Source: Trinickia mobilis (lineage in GTDB: Bacteria; Pseudomonadota; Gammaproteobacteria; Burkholderiales; Burkholderiaceae). Taken from it: a DNA stretch of 64,000 nucleotides. Numbering within the stretch: position 1 is the stretch's first letter; each line of letters begins with the position of its first letter. The translations under genes and the position numbers were made by a program. The stretch covers positions 1 to 64,000 of the forward strand of contig NZ_JAFLRF010000017.1 of assembly GCF_017315705.1 (NCBI RefSeq). The letters run 5' to 3'. The notes beneath the pieces are model-generated. The model was not told where the DNA came from. It searched no databases and saw only the letters and a program-made list of their open reading frames with translations. This document shows, one piece after another, positions 25,946-33,135 of this stretch.

Positions 25946-26454
25946 GTGAAAGCATCGACCATTCTTTCCGAACTCGGCATTGCTCACCTCACGGAGACCT
26001 GCGCCATCGCCGTTCATTCGCCGATCGATCGCGAGCTCATCGGCCGCGCCGCGAGCCACTCGGTTGCCGATGTCGACGCCGCCCTCGCGAAAGCGCAGGC
26101 CGCTTACCAAGTGTGGCGCAACGTGCCCGCGCCGCGCCCGGGAGAGCTGGTGCGCATGTTGGGCAACAAGCTGAATCTGGATCAAGTCGTGAGTTCTCAA
26201 GTCGTTATCGTCGGCGGCGGGGTCATCGGCAGTTCTATCGCTGACTTCTTGCGATCATCGGCTATCACCCGGAAATCGAGAACTGCGTGTTTGCGAACGG
26301 CTATAGGGGCCACGGGCTTCAACAGGGTCCGGCAACGGGGCGCGGAGTGAGCGAGTTGATTCTCAGCGGGAAGTACACGACGCTCGACCTCTCGGCATTG
26401 AGCTGGGAGCGCGTGCTCGACAACCGGCCCATTTTCGAAAAGGACGTCGTATGA
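25946..26454 (+). pseudogene. Fused remnant: ALDH7/AmaB-like N-terminus joined to both ends of an FAD oxidase (AmaA-like)
   Basis: Three pieces are joined. Bases 25946 to about 26185 encode an aldehyde-dehydrogenase N-terminus (AVHSPIDRELIG, VWRNVPAPRPGELVRMLGNK) typical of the ALDH7/AmaB group that oxidises 2-aminoadipate semialdehyde. From about 26191, SQVVIVGGGVIGSSIADFL is the FAD-binding start of a DAO-family oxidase. From 26251, in another frame, about 67 codons encode the DAO C-terminus (IIGYHPEIENCVFANGYRGH, then RPIFEKDVV) and end at TGA 26452-26454, overlapping the aminotransferase start by ATGA. About 400 residues of the dehydrogenase and 300 of the oxidase are absent. Both enzymes would fit the pipecolate branch of lysine catabolism (AmaB and AmaA). 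No insertion element is seen at the joints. Confidence 0.8.
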
Positions 26455-27710
26455 GCAGGACAGGCCCATCCATGTATGAATTCACCGCTCCTTTTCAGAA
26501 CCCCTCGGGTTCTCCGATTCGAGAGCTGTTCAAGTATTTGAGCGAACCCGGAATGATTTCCTTCGCGGGCGGTTATCCGGCCAGCGACCTTTTCGACGTC
26601 GACGGATTGCAATCGGCCGCGGCACGCGCGTATCAGGCGTCGAGCCGCTGCTTGCAGTACGGACCTACCGATGGGCTTCCCGAATTGAAGCGCGAGCTCG
26701 TGAAGCTGATGGGGCACCGCGGGGTTGAGTGCGGCCTGAACGAATTGCTGGTGACGACCGGCTCTCAGCAAGGATTGGATCTGCTGCTGCGAGTCTTCGT
26801 CAATCCAGGCGATGTGGTGCTCACCGAGCAACCCGCGTATCCCGCCACGTTGCAGGCGCTGAAACTCCAGCAGGCTGAAATCGTCACGCTGCCGGTAGAC
26901 GGCGAAGGGCTCGACGTGGACAAGCTTGCCGCGCTCCTCGCGTCGGGCGAGGTAGTGCGGCCGAAGCTGCTCTATACCGTGCCGACCTTCGCGAATCCGA
27001 CCGGGGCGACACTCACGCGGGAGCGCCGCGTTGCGCTGCTTAAGCTTGCTGCAAAATACAAGTTCCTCGTTGTCGAGGACGATCCGTATGGCGACCTTCG
27101 CTTTGCGGGCGAACCCGTCCCCTCGATTCTCGCGCTGACGGCAGAGGTTGAAGGCTCGCGCGACCGGGTCGTGCATTTTGCGAGCCTGTCGAAGATCGCG
27201 GCTCCCGGACTGCGAGTGGGCTGGACGATTGCTCCCGCTGAAATCGCGCGCCGTTGCATCATTGCGAAGCAGACTGTCGACCTCTGCAGTTCCCCGTGGA
27301 CCCAGGCGATCGCAGCGGAATATCTGGCCGATGGCTCGCTCGAACGGCATCTGCCGGCCATCACGGCGAGGTACCAGCTCAAGTGCGATATATTGTGCCG
27401 CGAACTACGCTCGCAACTTGGCCGCGCCATCGCGTTCCATCAGCCTGAAGGCGGCATGTTCGTGTGGGCGAGAATCGACGGCATCGACGCATCGGAACTG
27501 CTCAAGCACGCCGTCGAAAGCAAGGTCGTCTTTGTTCCGGGAAAAGCGTTCTTCGCGGACAAGCTCGACGCGGCATCGCTGCGCCTCTCTTTTGCAGCGC
27601 CGGGCGTCGAGGCAATTCAGGAAGGCGTGAAGCGGTTGAAGCACGCGTACGACGCGGCGCTGGCCGCCGGCGCTTCGCCTATCCAGTCTTCATTTGGGAG
27701 AAAAGCATGA
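26451..27710 (+). CDS. PLP-dependent aminotransferase (2-aminoadipate aminotransferase type)
   Basis: A 419-residue fold-type I aminotransferase of the LysN/2-aminoadipate class. ISFAGGYPASDLFDVDGL opens the domain; VTTGSQQGLDLLLRVF, YTVPTFANPTGATLT and VVEDDPYGDLRF hold PLP contacts, and the Schiff-base lysine is K248 in HFASLSKIAAPGLRVGW. It lacks the GntR DNA-binding domain of MocR regulators, so it is an enzyme. In the operon it would convert 2-aminoadipate to 2-oxoadipate, the substrate of the HglS-like enzyme. It overlaps both the remnant before it and the SDR after it by ATGA. Confidence 0.9.
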   Translation: MSRTGPSMYEFTAPFQNPSGSPIRELFKYLSEPGMISFAGGYPASDLFDVDGLQSAAARAYQASSRCLQYGPTDGLPELKRELVKLMGHRGVECGLNELLVTTGSQQGLDLLLRVFVNPGDVVLTEQPAYPATLQALKLQQAEIVTLPVDGEGLDVDKLAALLASGEVVRPKLLYTVPTFANPTGATLTRERRVALLKLAAKYKFLVVEDDPYGDLRFAGEPVPSILALTAEVEGSRDRVVHFASLSKIAAPGLRVGWTIAPAEIARRCIIAKQTVDLCSSPWTQAIAAEYLADGSLERHLPAITARYQLKCDILCRELRSQLGRAIAFHQPEGGMFVWARIDGIDASELLKHAVESKVVFVPGKAFFADKLDAASLRLSFAAPGVEAIQEGVKRLKHAYDAALAAGASPIQSSFGRKA

Positions 27711-28411
27711 CGGTAGAGAAAGTGGCCCTGATCACGGCAGCGGGCAAAGGCATGGGGGCGGCGATCGCAAAAGAACTCGCAGCGAGCGGCTACCGGGTCG
27801 CGCTGATGTCGCCGTCGGGCAGCGCCGCGAAGCTCGCGGAGGAACTGGGCGGTTTTGGCATTGCGGGTTCGGTGACCGAAGAAGCCGATATCGACAGGCT
27901 CGTGCGCGAAACGCTCGCCAGGTACGGCCGTATCGATGCCGTCGTCAACAATACGGGGCATCCGCCGAAGGGTGACTTGTTGTCGATCGAGGACGAGAAG
28001 TGGCATGCCGCTCTCGATCTGATCGTTCTCAATGTCGCGCGTGTGCTGCGCCGTGTGACGCCGGTCTTCCAAGCTCAAGGGGGCGGGGCGGTCGTCAATA
28101 TCTCGAGCTTCGCGGCCGACGCGCCGGAGCAAGCGATGCCGGTTTCGTCGGCACTGCGAGCGGCTCTGAGCGCGTACACACGCCTCTATGCGGACCGTTA
28201 CGCCGCCGAGAACATCCGCATCAACTCGGTTCTGCCCGGCTTCATCGACAGCTGGCCGGAGACGCCCGAGATCGTCGCTCGCATTCCCGCCGGCCGCTTC
28301 GGCAAGACGCAGGAAATCGCCAAGACCGTCGCTTTCCTGCTGTCGGAAGGCGCTGGTTACATCACCGGACAGAACATCCGGGTGGACGGCGGCATTGTCC
28401 GCGCGCTGTAA
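27707..28411 (+). CDS. SDR-family protein with substituted catalytic Tyr and Lys
   Basis: A 234-residue short-chain dehydrogenase/reductase starting at ATG 27707 (GGGAG eight bases upstream), overlapping the aminotransferase stop. The nucleotide-binding loop reads ITAAGKGMGAAIA and NNTGHPP takes the place of the usual NNAG. The catalytic YxxxK is replaced by S147-A-L-R151 (MPVSSALRAALSAY), although the preceding serine pair NISS (S133/S134) is kept. This suggests a non-standard or catalytically dead SDR, or a group using other residues. It is the last gene of the lysine-type operon; a reductase of a cyclic imine intermediate is only a guess. Confidence 0.85.
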   Translation: MTVEKVALITAAGKGMGAAIAKELAASGYRVALMSPSGSAAKLAEELGGFGIAGSVTEEADIDRLVRETLARYGRIDAVVNNTGHPPKGDLLSIEDEKWHAALDLIVLNVARVLRRVTPVFQAQGGGAVVNISSFAADAPEQAMPVSSALRAALSAYTRLYADRYAAENIRINSVLPGFIDSWPETPEIVARIPAGRFGKTQEIAKTVAFLLSEGAGYITGQNIRVDGGIVRAL

Positions 28412-28470
28412 GTCTTTGAAGCAGATTGCGAAGCCGCCCTTAAGAGGACGCAATGGTGCAGCGGGAGGGT

Positions 28471-28695
28471 TCAGCCGCGAGTGTCGATCCACTCGCGCGC
28501 CCACCGGTCCGAATAACCTAGGGCTTCTTTTTCAGTCGTGAAGTATCCGAGCGAGTAAAACTCGTAACACATTCGCTCGCTACGAGCGTCGGAGCGCTTG
28601 AGTGTCAGGTTTGAGGAATAACCGCCGTCAGGCAGACGATGGACCGACGGCCTGACCGCGTAACCGCGGTAGTGTCTGGGGACAGGAATTTGCAC
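28471..28695 (-). CDS. Small conserved-looking protein of unknown function
   Basis: A 74-residue protein. I prefer GTG 28695, preceded by AAAGG, giving VQIPVPRHYRGYAVRPSVHR; a TTG at 28752 would add 19 residues without a clear ribosome site. The composition (basic, aromatic, YSLGYFTTEKEALGYSDRWA near the end) looks like a real folded protein. It lies downstream of cspA on the same strand, where small hypothetical genes are common in Burkholderia. No function is recognised. Confidence 0.65.
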   Translation of the reverse strand: MQIPVPRHYRGYAVRPSVHRLPDGGYSSNLTLKRSDARSERMCYEFYSLGYFTTEKEALGYSDRWAREWIDTRG

Positions 28696-28803
28696 TATTG
28701 CCTTTAGAAAAAAACGCTGGAGTCGGCCGTCCCATGCGGGAAGCTGATCCAATAAGATGTCAGGGCTTGCTCAATGATGGATGCAGGCAGCAACATGCGC
28801 CGG

Positions 28804-28822
28804 CTGGCCTGAAACAGGCCAG
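28804..28822. terminator. Hairpin downstream of cspA
   Basis: CTGGCCTG-AAA-CAGGCCAG is a perfect 8-bp stem with a 3-base loop, about 60 bases beyond the cspA stop. There is no T-run on either side, so it may act in mRNA stability or Rho-dependent ending rather than as a simple terminator. Confidence 0.4.
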
Positions 28823-28881
28823 GCGGCAAGCATTTCCTGCGAGTCGGCGCCCGCGCCGGTAAAGGCGGACGCGAAGAGACT

Positions 28882-29085
28882 TTACAGCGGCTTGATGTTG
28901 GACGCCTGCAGCCCCTTGGGGCCACGCTTCGTCTCGTAGCTGACTTTTTGACCTTCGGCGAGCGTCTTGAATCCGTCGCCACTAATCTCGGAGAAATGCG
29001 CGAACAAATCGTCGCCGCCCGCATCAGGCGTAATAAAACCAAAACCCTTGCTGTCGTTAAACCACTTTACGGTACCGGTGTCCAT
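28882..29085 (-). CDS. cspA: Cold-shock protein
   Basis: A 67-residue cold-shock domain protein with both RNA-binding motifs: KGFGFI (RNP1) and LFAHFSEI (RNP2-like). It begins [20 protein letters not shown] and has AGGAG eight bases before ATG 29085. It binds single-stranded RNA/DNA and acts as an RNA chaperone. The roughly 220 bases upstream on its strand (29086-29306) hold no gene and probably contain a long 5' leader, as is usual for csp genes. Several csp paralogues exist in such genomes, so the exact member is uncertain. Confidence 0.95.
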   Translation of the reverse strand: MDTGTVKWFNDSKGFGFITPDAGGDDLFAHFSEISGDGFKTLAEGQKVSYETKRGPKGLQASNIKPL

Positions 29086-29306
29086 GGAATTCTCCTGGAA
29101 ATGAACAACTACGTGCGCCTCGAAATAGGCGCGGGGAAAAGAATCAAGGAGGGAGAGGGCAACGAGTACCGCGGTCCGCGGCTAATGATGAACAGCTATC
29201 GCACTTCTTGAAGACTTCAGCCGGTCAGGCTGCGCCTAAACAGGTAGAGAGTCAAGCTATTTCGTTCGGCTGCATCGCGGACTCGTTCGCGCACGAAAAT
29301 CGCTCA

Positions 29307-29552
29307 TTAGTGCCGGCGCCTCAGATGCTTGCTCACCACGAATTCGTTTGCGACCTCGTTGTGAATCTCACTCACGGCGATCACGCCATTGCGCGCGGTG
29401 CGGGGCTCCCAGTCAATCCCGATGGCGTCTTCGCAACGACCGTTCCTGGGCACGAGAAACATCTGTAATCCTGTCGAGTAGCAATCATGTTCAGGCAGGC
29501 GCCGGTTGATCTCGTTGACGAATTCTTCCGGGGTGATGATGGGTTTGTGCAT
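29307..29552 (-). CDS. Small hypothetical protein
   Basis: An 81-residue protein with a strong ribosome site (AGGAGG, seven bases before ATG 29552). It starts MHKPIITPEEFVNEINRRLP and is soluble, acidic to neutral, with a basic end (KHLRRRH). No domain recognised. The strong translation signal and protein-like composition support a real gene. It lies upstream of cspA on the same strand. Confidence 0.7.
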   Translation of the reverse strand: MHKPIITPEEFVNEINRRLPEHDCYSTGLQMFLVPRNGRCEDAIGIDWEPRTARNGVIAVSEIHNEVANEFVVSKHLRRRH

Positions 29553-29651
29553 GACGCCCTCCTATGGGGTGTGAGGCCATCGTAACACCGACCCGAATCG
29601 CCGGCGGTCAGGCGTACGAGCGTTCGCGCTCGCTGTCGGGAGGCAAATTCG

Positions 29652-30542
29652 TTACCCCGCTGCCTCGAAGATATCGCGCAGCCACTGCGCGAATACCCTG
29701 ACTCGCGACGAAAGCTGACGGTTGTGCGGATACAGCACCGACACGGGCATCGGTGGCGGCGCAAAGGCGGCGAGCACAACCCTCAGTGTTCCGGCAGCCA
29801 ATTCGCCCGACACGCGGTAGCGGGGCACCTGAACCATGCCGAGGCCCGCCACCGCGGCGCCCGTATACAGATCCGCCCCCGTGACCGACACGATCGACGC
29901 AAGCTGCATCTCGATCACTTCTCCGTCGACAGTGAATTCCATCGGCAGCGCCCTTCCCGAGCCGCTGGAGAGGTAATTCACCGCGCGGTGGGCCTCGAGC
30001 GCCTGCAGCGTCGCCGGTTCGCCGAATTGCGCGAGATAGGCGGGACTCGCCACGGTGACCTGTTCCAGCGAAGCGACGCGCCGCCCGACCATCGACGAAT
30101 CCTGCAGCGTCCCCGCCCGCAGCACGCAATCGATCCCCTCGCGCACCAGATCGACCAGCCGGTCATCCTCGCCGATGTAGAGCTCGATACCGGGATACTG
30201 CGCGACGAAATCCGCCAATGCGGGCACGACAAAGTGCTTCGCCAGCGTCCCCTGTACATTCACGCGCAGCAGTCCCTTTGGGGCGGCGTTGCGAAACGAG
30301 CCTTCCGCTTCCTCCAGATCGGCCACGAGGCGCACGCAGCGGCGATAGAACGCCTCGCCGTCATGGGTCAGGCGCACCGTGCGCGTCGTCCGCTCCAAGA
30401 GCCGCGTGCCGAGCCGTTCCTCCATCCGCTTCATCAGATTGGTGACGGTGGCACGCGGAATCTGCAGGTCGTCCGCCGCGCGGGTAAAACTGCCGCGCTC
30501 GGCGATTCGGATAAAAACCTGCATTTCCTGGAAACGGTCCAT
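29652..30542 (-). CDS. LysR-family regulator
   Basis: A 296-residue LysR-type regulator. The HTH spans about 1-60 (MDRFQEMQVFIRIAERGSFT, IPRATVTNLMKRMEERLGTR), followed by the substrate-binding domain with PALADFVAQYPGIELYIGED. The IPRATVTNLMKRMEERLG version is typical of the large group that sits next to SDR or oxidoreductase genes. It is divergent from the SDR at 30680, with 137 bases between, and most likely controls it. Confidence 0.95.
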   Translation of the reverse strand: MDRFQEMQVFIRIAERGSFTRAADDLQIPRATVTNLMKRMEERLGTRLLERTTRTVRLTHDGEAFYRRCVRLVADLEEAEGSFRNAAPKGLLRVNVQGTLAKHFVVPALADFVAQYPGIELYIGEDDRLVDLVREGIDCVLRAGTLQDSSMVGRRVASLEQVTVASPAYLAQFGEPATLQALEAHRAVNYLSSGSGRALPMEFTVDGEVIEMQLASIVSVTGADLYTGAAVAGLGMVQVPRYRVSGELAAGTLRVVLAAFAPPPMPVSVLYPHNRQLSSRVRVFAQWLRDIFEAAG

Positions 30543-30679
30543 ATGAGCGCGTCGAGGCCAATTGTTAAAGTAAATGGAATGATGATATCAGTTCGTTGGC
30601 AATTATCTTTGCCGTCGAATCGTCGAATATTCGTCTCACCGACTCACTGCCTGAATCACCCGCCGAAAAGGAGCGAATC

Positions 30680-31423
30680 ATGACCCTCATCAAGAACAGC
30701 CAGGTTGCCATCGTGACAGGCGCATCACGTGGGATCGGCGCGGCGGTTGCGCGGCGCCTCGCCAGCGACGGTTTCGCCGTCGCCATCAACTATGCGTCGA
30801 GCTCGAAGGAGGCCGAGGCGCTGGTCGCCGAGCTGTCGGCGCAAGGCGTGAAGGCCATTGCAGTCAAGGCAGACGTCGCGAACGCCGGCGCAATCCGGAC
30901 GATGTTCGAGATCGCCGAACAGCAGCTCGGCACGATCGACGTGCTCGTGAACAACGCCGGCGTGCTGAAAACGGTGCCGCTCGCCGATACCTCGGACGCG
31001 CTGTACGACCAGACCTTCGACATCAACGTGCGCGGCACCTTTAACACGCTGCGTGAAGCAGCGGGGCGGATGAACGAAGGCGGCCGCATCGTGAACTTCT
31101 CGAGCACGACGCTCGCGCTGAACATGCCGGGCTACGCGGTCTACAACGCGACCAAGGCCGCTGTCGAGGCATTCACCCACGTCTTCGCGAAGGAACTGCG
31201 CGGTCGCCGCATTAGCGTGAACGCGGTTGCGCCGGGCCCGATCGCGACGTCGCTGTTTCTCGACGGCAAGACTGAAGAGCAGATCCGGACCTTCGCGAAC
31301 ATGCCGCCGCTGCAACGCCTCGGCCAGCCGGAGGACATCGCCTCGGTGGTCTCGTTCCTCGCCAGCGCGGATGCCGGCTGGGTCAATGGCCAGATTCTGC
31401 GTGCGAATGGCGGTGTGGCATGA
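30680..31423 (+). CDS. SDR-family oxidoreductase
   Basis: A 247-residue classical SDR. ATG 30680 has AAAGGAG seven bases upstream; the frame extends to 30596 but lacks a good start there. Motifs are intact: nucleotide loop VTGASRGIGAAVARRL, NNAGVLKTV, catalytic serine in FSSTTLAL and YNATKAA (Tyr and Lys of YxxxK), then PGPIATSLFL. NADP(H) preference is likely from the Ser/Arg after the loop. The end is VNGQILRANGGVA. Substrate unknown; controlled probably by the divergent LysR gene. Confidence 0.93.
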   Translation: MTLIKNSQVAIVTGASRGIGAAVARRLASDGFAVAINYASSSKEAEALVAELSAQGVKAIAVKADVANAGAIRTMFEIAEQQLGTIDVLVNNAGVLKTVPLADTSDALYDQTFDINVRGTFNTLREAAGRMNEGGRIVNFSSTTLALNMPGYAVYNATKAAVEAFTHVFAKELRGRRISVNAVAPGPIATSLFLDGKTEEQIRTFANMPPLQRLGQPEDIASVVSFLASADAGWVNGQILRANGGVA

Positions 31424-31716
31424 AGCTGATGCCGCGCTTGAAATTGCCCGATCGAGGCGCTCTACCCGCAGGTCGCCATGGACCTTGTAGCGGGAGCAAA
31501 GTGACCAAAATCAGATCGAAAATTTGCGAATTTGCGCCGCAAATCCTGCGACGGCGCGTTTTCTTTTAGGAGTATTCCACTTGGAAAATGAGCCCGCATG
31601 CATTTCTGCGTGGGAGATGCAATTAATAGAATGACCACACTTTCCGCGGAGCGTGCTTCCCCGACGATTCCAGGAAGGCAACCGGACTGCCAATAACTAC
31701 CTGAGAGGGGGCATTT
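31424..31716. other. Intergenic region before the fimbrial-regulator cluster
   Basis: About 290 bases without a gene. It contains a small palindrome ATTTGCG-C-CGCAAAT (31530-31544) and the sequence TAGGAGTATTCCAC (31567-31580), which resembles the RcsAB-type box form and shares GTATTCC with sites at 37844-37850 and, inverted, 37709-37715. Good RBS GAGAGGGGG precedes the next gene. Confidence 0.4.
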
Positions 31717-32067
31717 ATGTACGTCGATTTGGGCAAAGGGAGATTCATTATCGATGCGGCGAGTGATCCGTATGCGCTGTCGGCCATGCAGTCGTATGCG
31801 GACGCATGCGAGCTGACAGTTCCGGATTTGGCTTCCGCGTTACGCCATCGGTTGGGCATCCTCTATACGCGTTCCGCGAGTGGGGATGCGATGTGGCGTT
31901 GGCTCGCCGTCGCGCAGGAGTATGCAAAGAGCCTGCCGGACTACAGTGAGGCTTCCTGGCAACAAGTGCGTTCGGCTTTGGCCGCCGTGGCGCAGGCGGG
32001 CGGCACCGAATCGGTTGCGCTCATGGAGCGCGCGCCGGTCGACCTGGGTTCGCCGGCCGGCTTCTGA
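31717..32067 (+). CDS. Hypothetical protein
   Basis: A 116-residue soluble protein with a clear ribosome site (GAGAGGGG before ATG 31717). It begins MYVDLGKGRFIIDAASDPYA and has a helical, Ala-rich C-terminal half. No signal peptide and no known domain recognised. It is followed by an inverted repeat (32166-32203) and then the two-component genes, with which it shares orientation; whether it belongs to that system is unknown. Confidence 0.65.
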   Translation: MYVDLGKGRFIIDAASDPYALSAMQSYADACELTVPDLASALRHRLGILYTRSASGDAMWRWLAVAQEYAKSLPDYSEASWQQVRSALAAVAQAGGTESVALMERAPVDLGSPAGF

Positions 32068-32412
32068 TTTCTGGGGGGCAGGCTATCTATAGGAAAAGTC
32101 GGCCGTGATCCGGAATCAGACGCGGATTGCTTTTGCGGTGCGGATATCGAGCTGGATTTTATTCGCCGAATCGAGGATGGGAATTATCCTATTCTCGATT
32201 CGGAGTTTTGGGGGGGGGTCCGATGCGCGGCGTGCGGGCAATATGGCGGCTTTTCAACTCGTAATCGAATGCGCGCCCCGCCTTGGTCAACAGCGCTGCG
32301 ATGCTCAATATCGAGATGGGGGCGGGTCAAATTCATTGAGATGGTTGATTTGTGAGATTATTCTCAAAATTTCGAGCTAACCGACCGCCGTCAGTACACA
32401 CAAGAGTGATTC
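32068..32412. other. 345-base regulatory gap before the response regulator
   Basis: No gene found. It is less GC-rich than its surroundings and holds a long inverted repeat (32166-32203), a run of nine G (32210-32218), and a second dyad TTGAGA (32336-32341) / TCTCAA (32362-32367) about 50 bases before the response regulator start. It probably contains the promoter of the two-component operon. Confidence 0.45.
32166..32203. terminator. Long inverted repeat, possible terminator or operator
   Basis: CCGAATCGAG (32166-32175) and CTCGATTCGG (32194-32203) are perfectly complementary; inside, GGAT and ATCC can extend a second stem. AGTTTTG follows on the plus strand, a weak T-run, so it could end transcription of the gene at 31717. 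It also contains CCTATTC, which recurs at 36700-36706, so an operator role is possible too. Confidence 0.5.
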
Positions 32413-33135
32413 ATGATCTCCCTTCAGCCCGCTTCCCCCGCACCCGATGACGATGCGCACGAGCCGGTGTTCCGTACCCGACGCTACAACGTCGTGGTGG
32501 CGGACGATCATCCCGTCGTGACACAAGGGCTGAGCAAGGTGCTGGAGCCTTTCGGCAACATTCATCTGGTGGCGGCGGCGACGTCGATCTCGCAGCTGGA
32601 CGCGATCCTGGAGCGCTCTCCGGACACGATCGACGTGCTGATCTGCGACTACTCGTTCGACGACGATCCCAAGCCGGACGGTCTTCGTCTGATCGAGCGG
32701 CTGCGCCGTCAGTATCCCGAGATCAAGCTCGTCATGCTGACGGCCGTCGACGACATCGCTACCGTTCAGCAAACCATGAAGCATGGGGTGGTCGGCTTCC
32801 TGAGCAAATCGAGCAGCGATTTCTCGAAGCTCCCGACCGTCATCGAGGCGGTGATGCGCGGAGAGCGATTCGTCGACGCCGCCACTTCGAACCTCGTCGT
32901 CCGTCACATGTTCGAGAACCAGCAGGTCCTGTCGGCCGCGGCGTCGCTCTCGGAGCTCTCCGCGCGCGAACTGGAGGTCGTCCGGATGTTCGCCAAGGGC
33001 ATGACGGTGTCGGAAATCGCCGACTCGCTGAACCGGAGCCTCAAAACCATCAGCACGCAGAAACGCAAGGCGATGAGGAAGCTTGGCGCACGCAACAACG
33101 TCGAACTGATCAATGCGGTCAAGCAGCTGACCTGA
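32413..33135 (+). CDS. NarL/FixJ-family response regulator (RcsB-like)
   Basis: A 240-residue response regulator. The receiver domain has the acidic pair in VVVADDHPVVTQGL, phospho-acceptor D79 (VLICDYSFDD) and lysine in VGFLSKSSSDF. The C-terminal LuxR-type HTH reads LSELSARELEVVRMFAKGMT and SLKTISTQKRKAMRKLGARN. The VVVADDHPVV opening and KTISTQKRKAMRKLG are typical of RcsB/EvgA/BvgA-type regulators. Its TGA overlaps the hybrid kinase ATG (TGATG), so they form one operon and most likely one phosphorelay. The neighbouring fimbrial genes are the likely targets. Confidence 0.94.
   Translation: MISLQPASPAPDDDAHEPVFRTRRYNVVVADDHPVVTQGLSKVLEPFGNIHLVAAATSISQLDAILERSPDTIDVLICDYSFDDDPKPDGLRLIERLRRQYPEIKLVMLTAVDDIATVQQTMKHGVVGFLSKSSSDFSKLPTVIEAVMRGERFVDAATSNLVVRHMFENQQVLSAAASLSELSARELEVVRMFAKGMTVSEIADSLNRSLKTISTQKRKAMRKLGARNNVELINAVKQLT

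Noticed and set aside
32210-32218. Run of nine G as a phase-variation tract
   Set aside because: It lies in non-coding DNA about 195 bases before the regulator gene, and no frame depends on it; an effect on promoter spacing is possible but unsupported.
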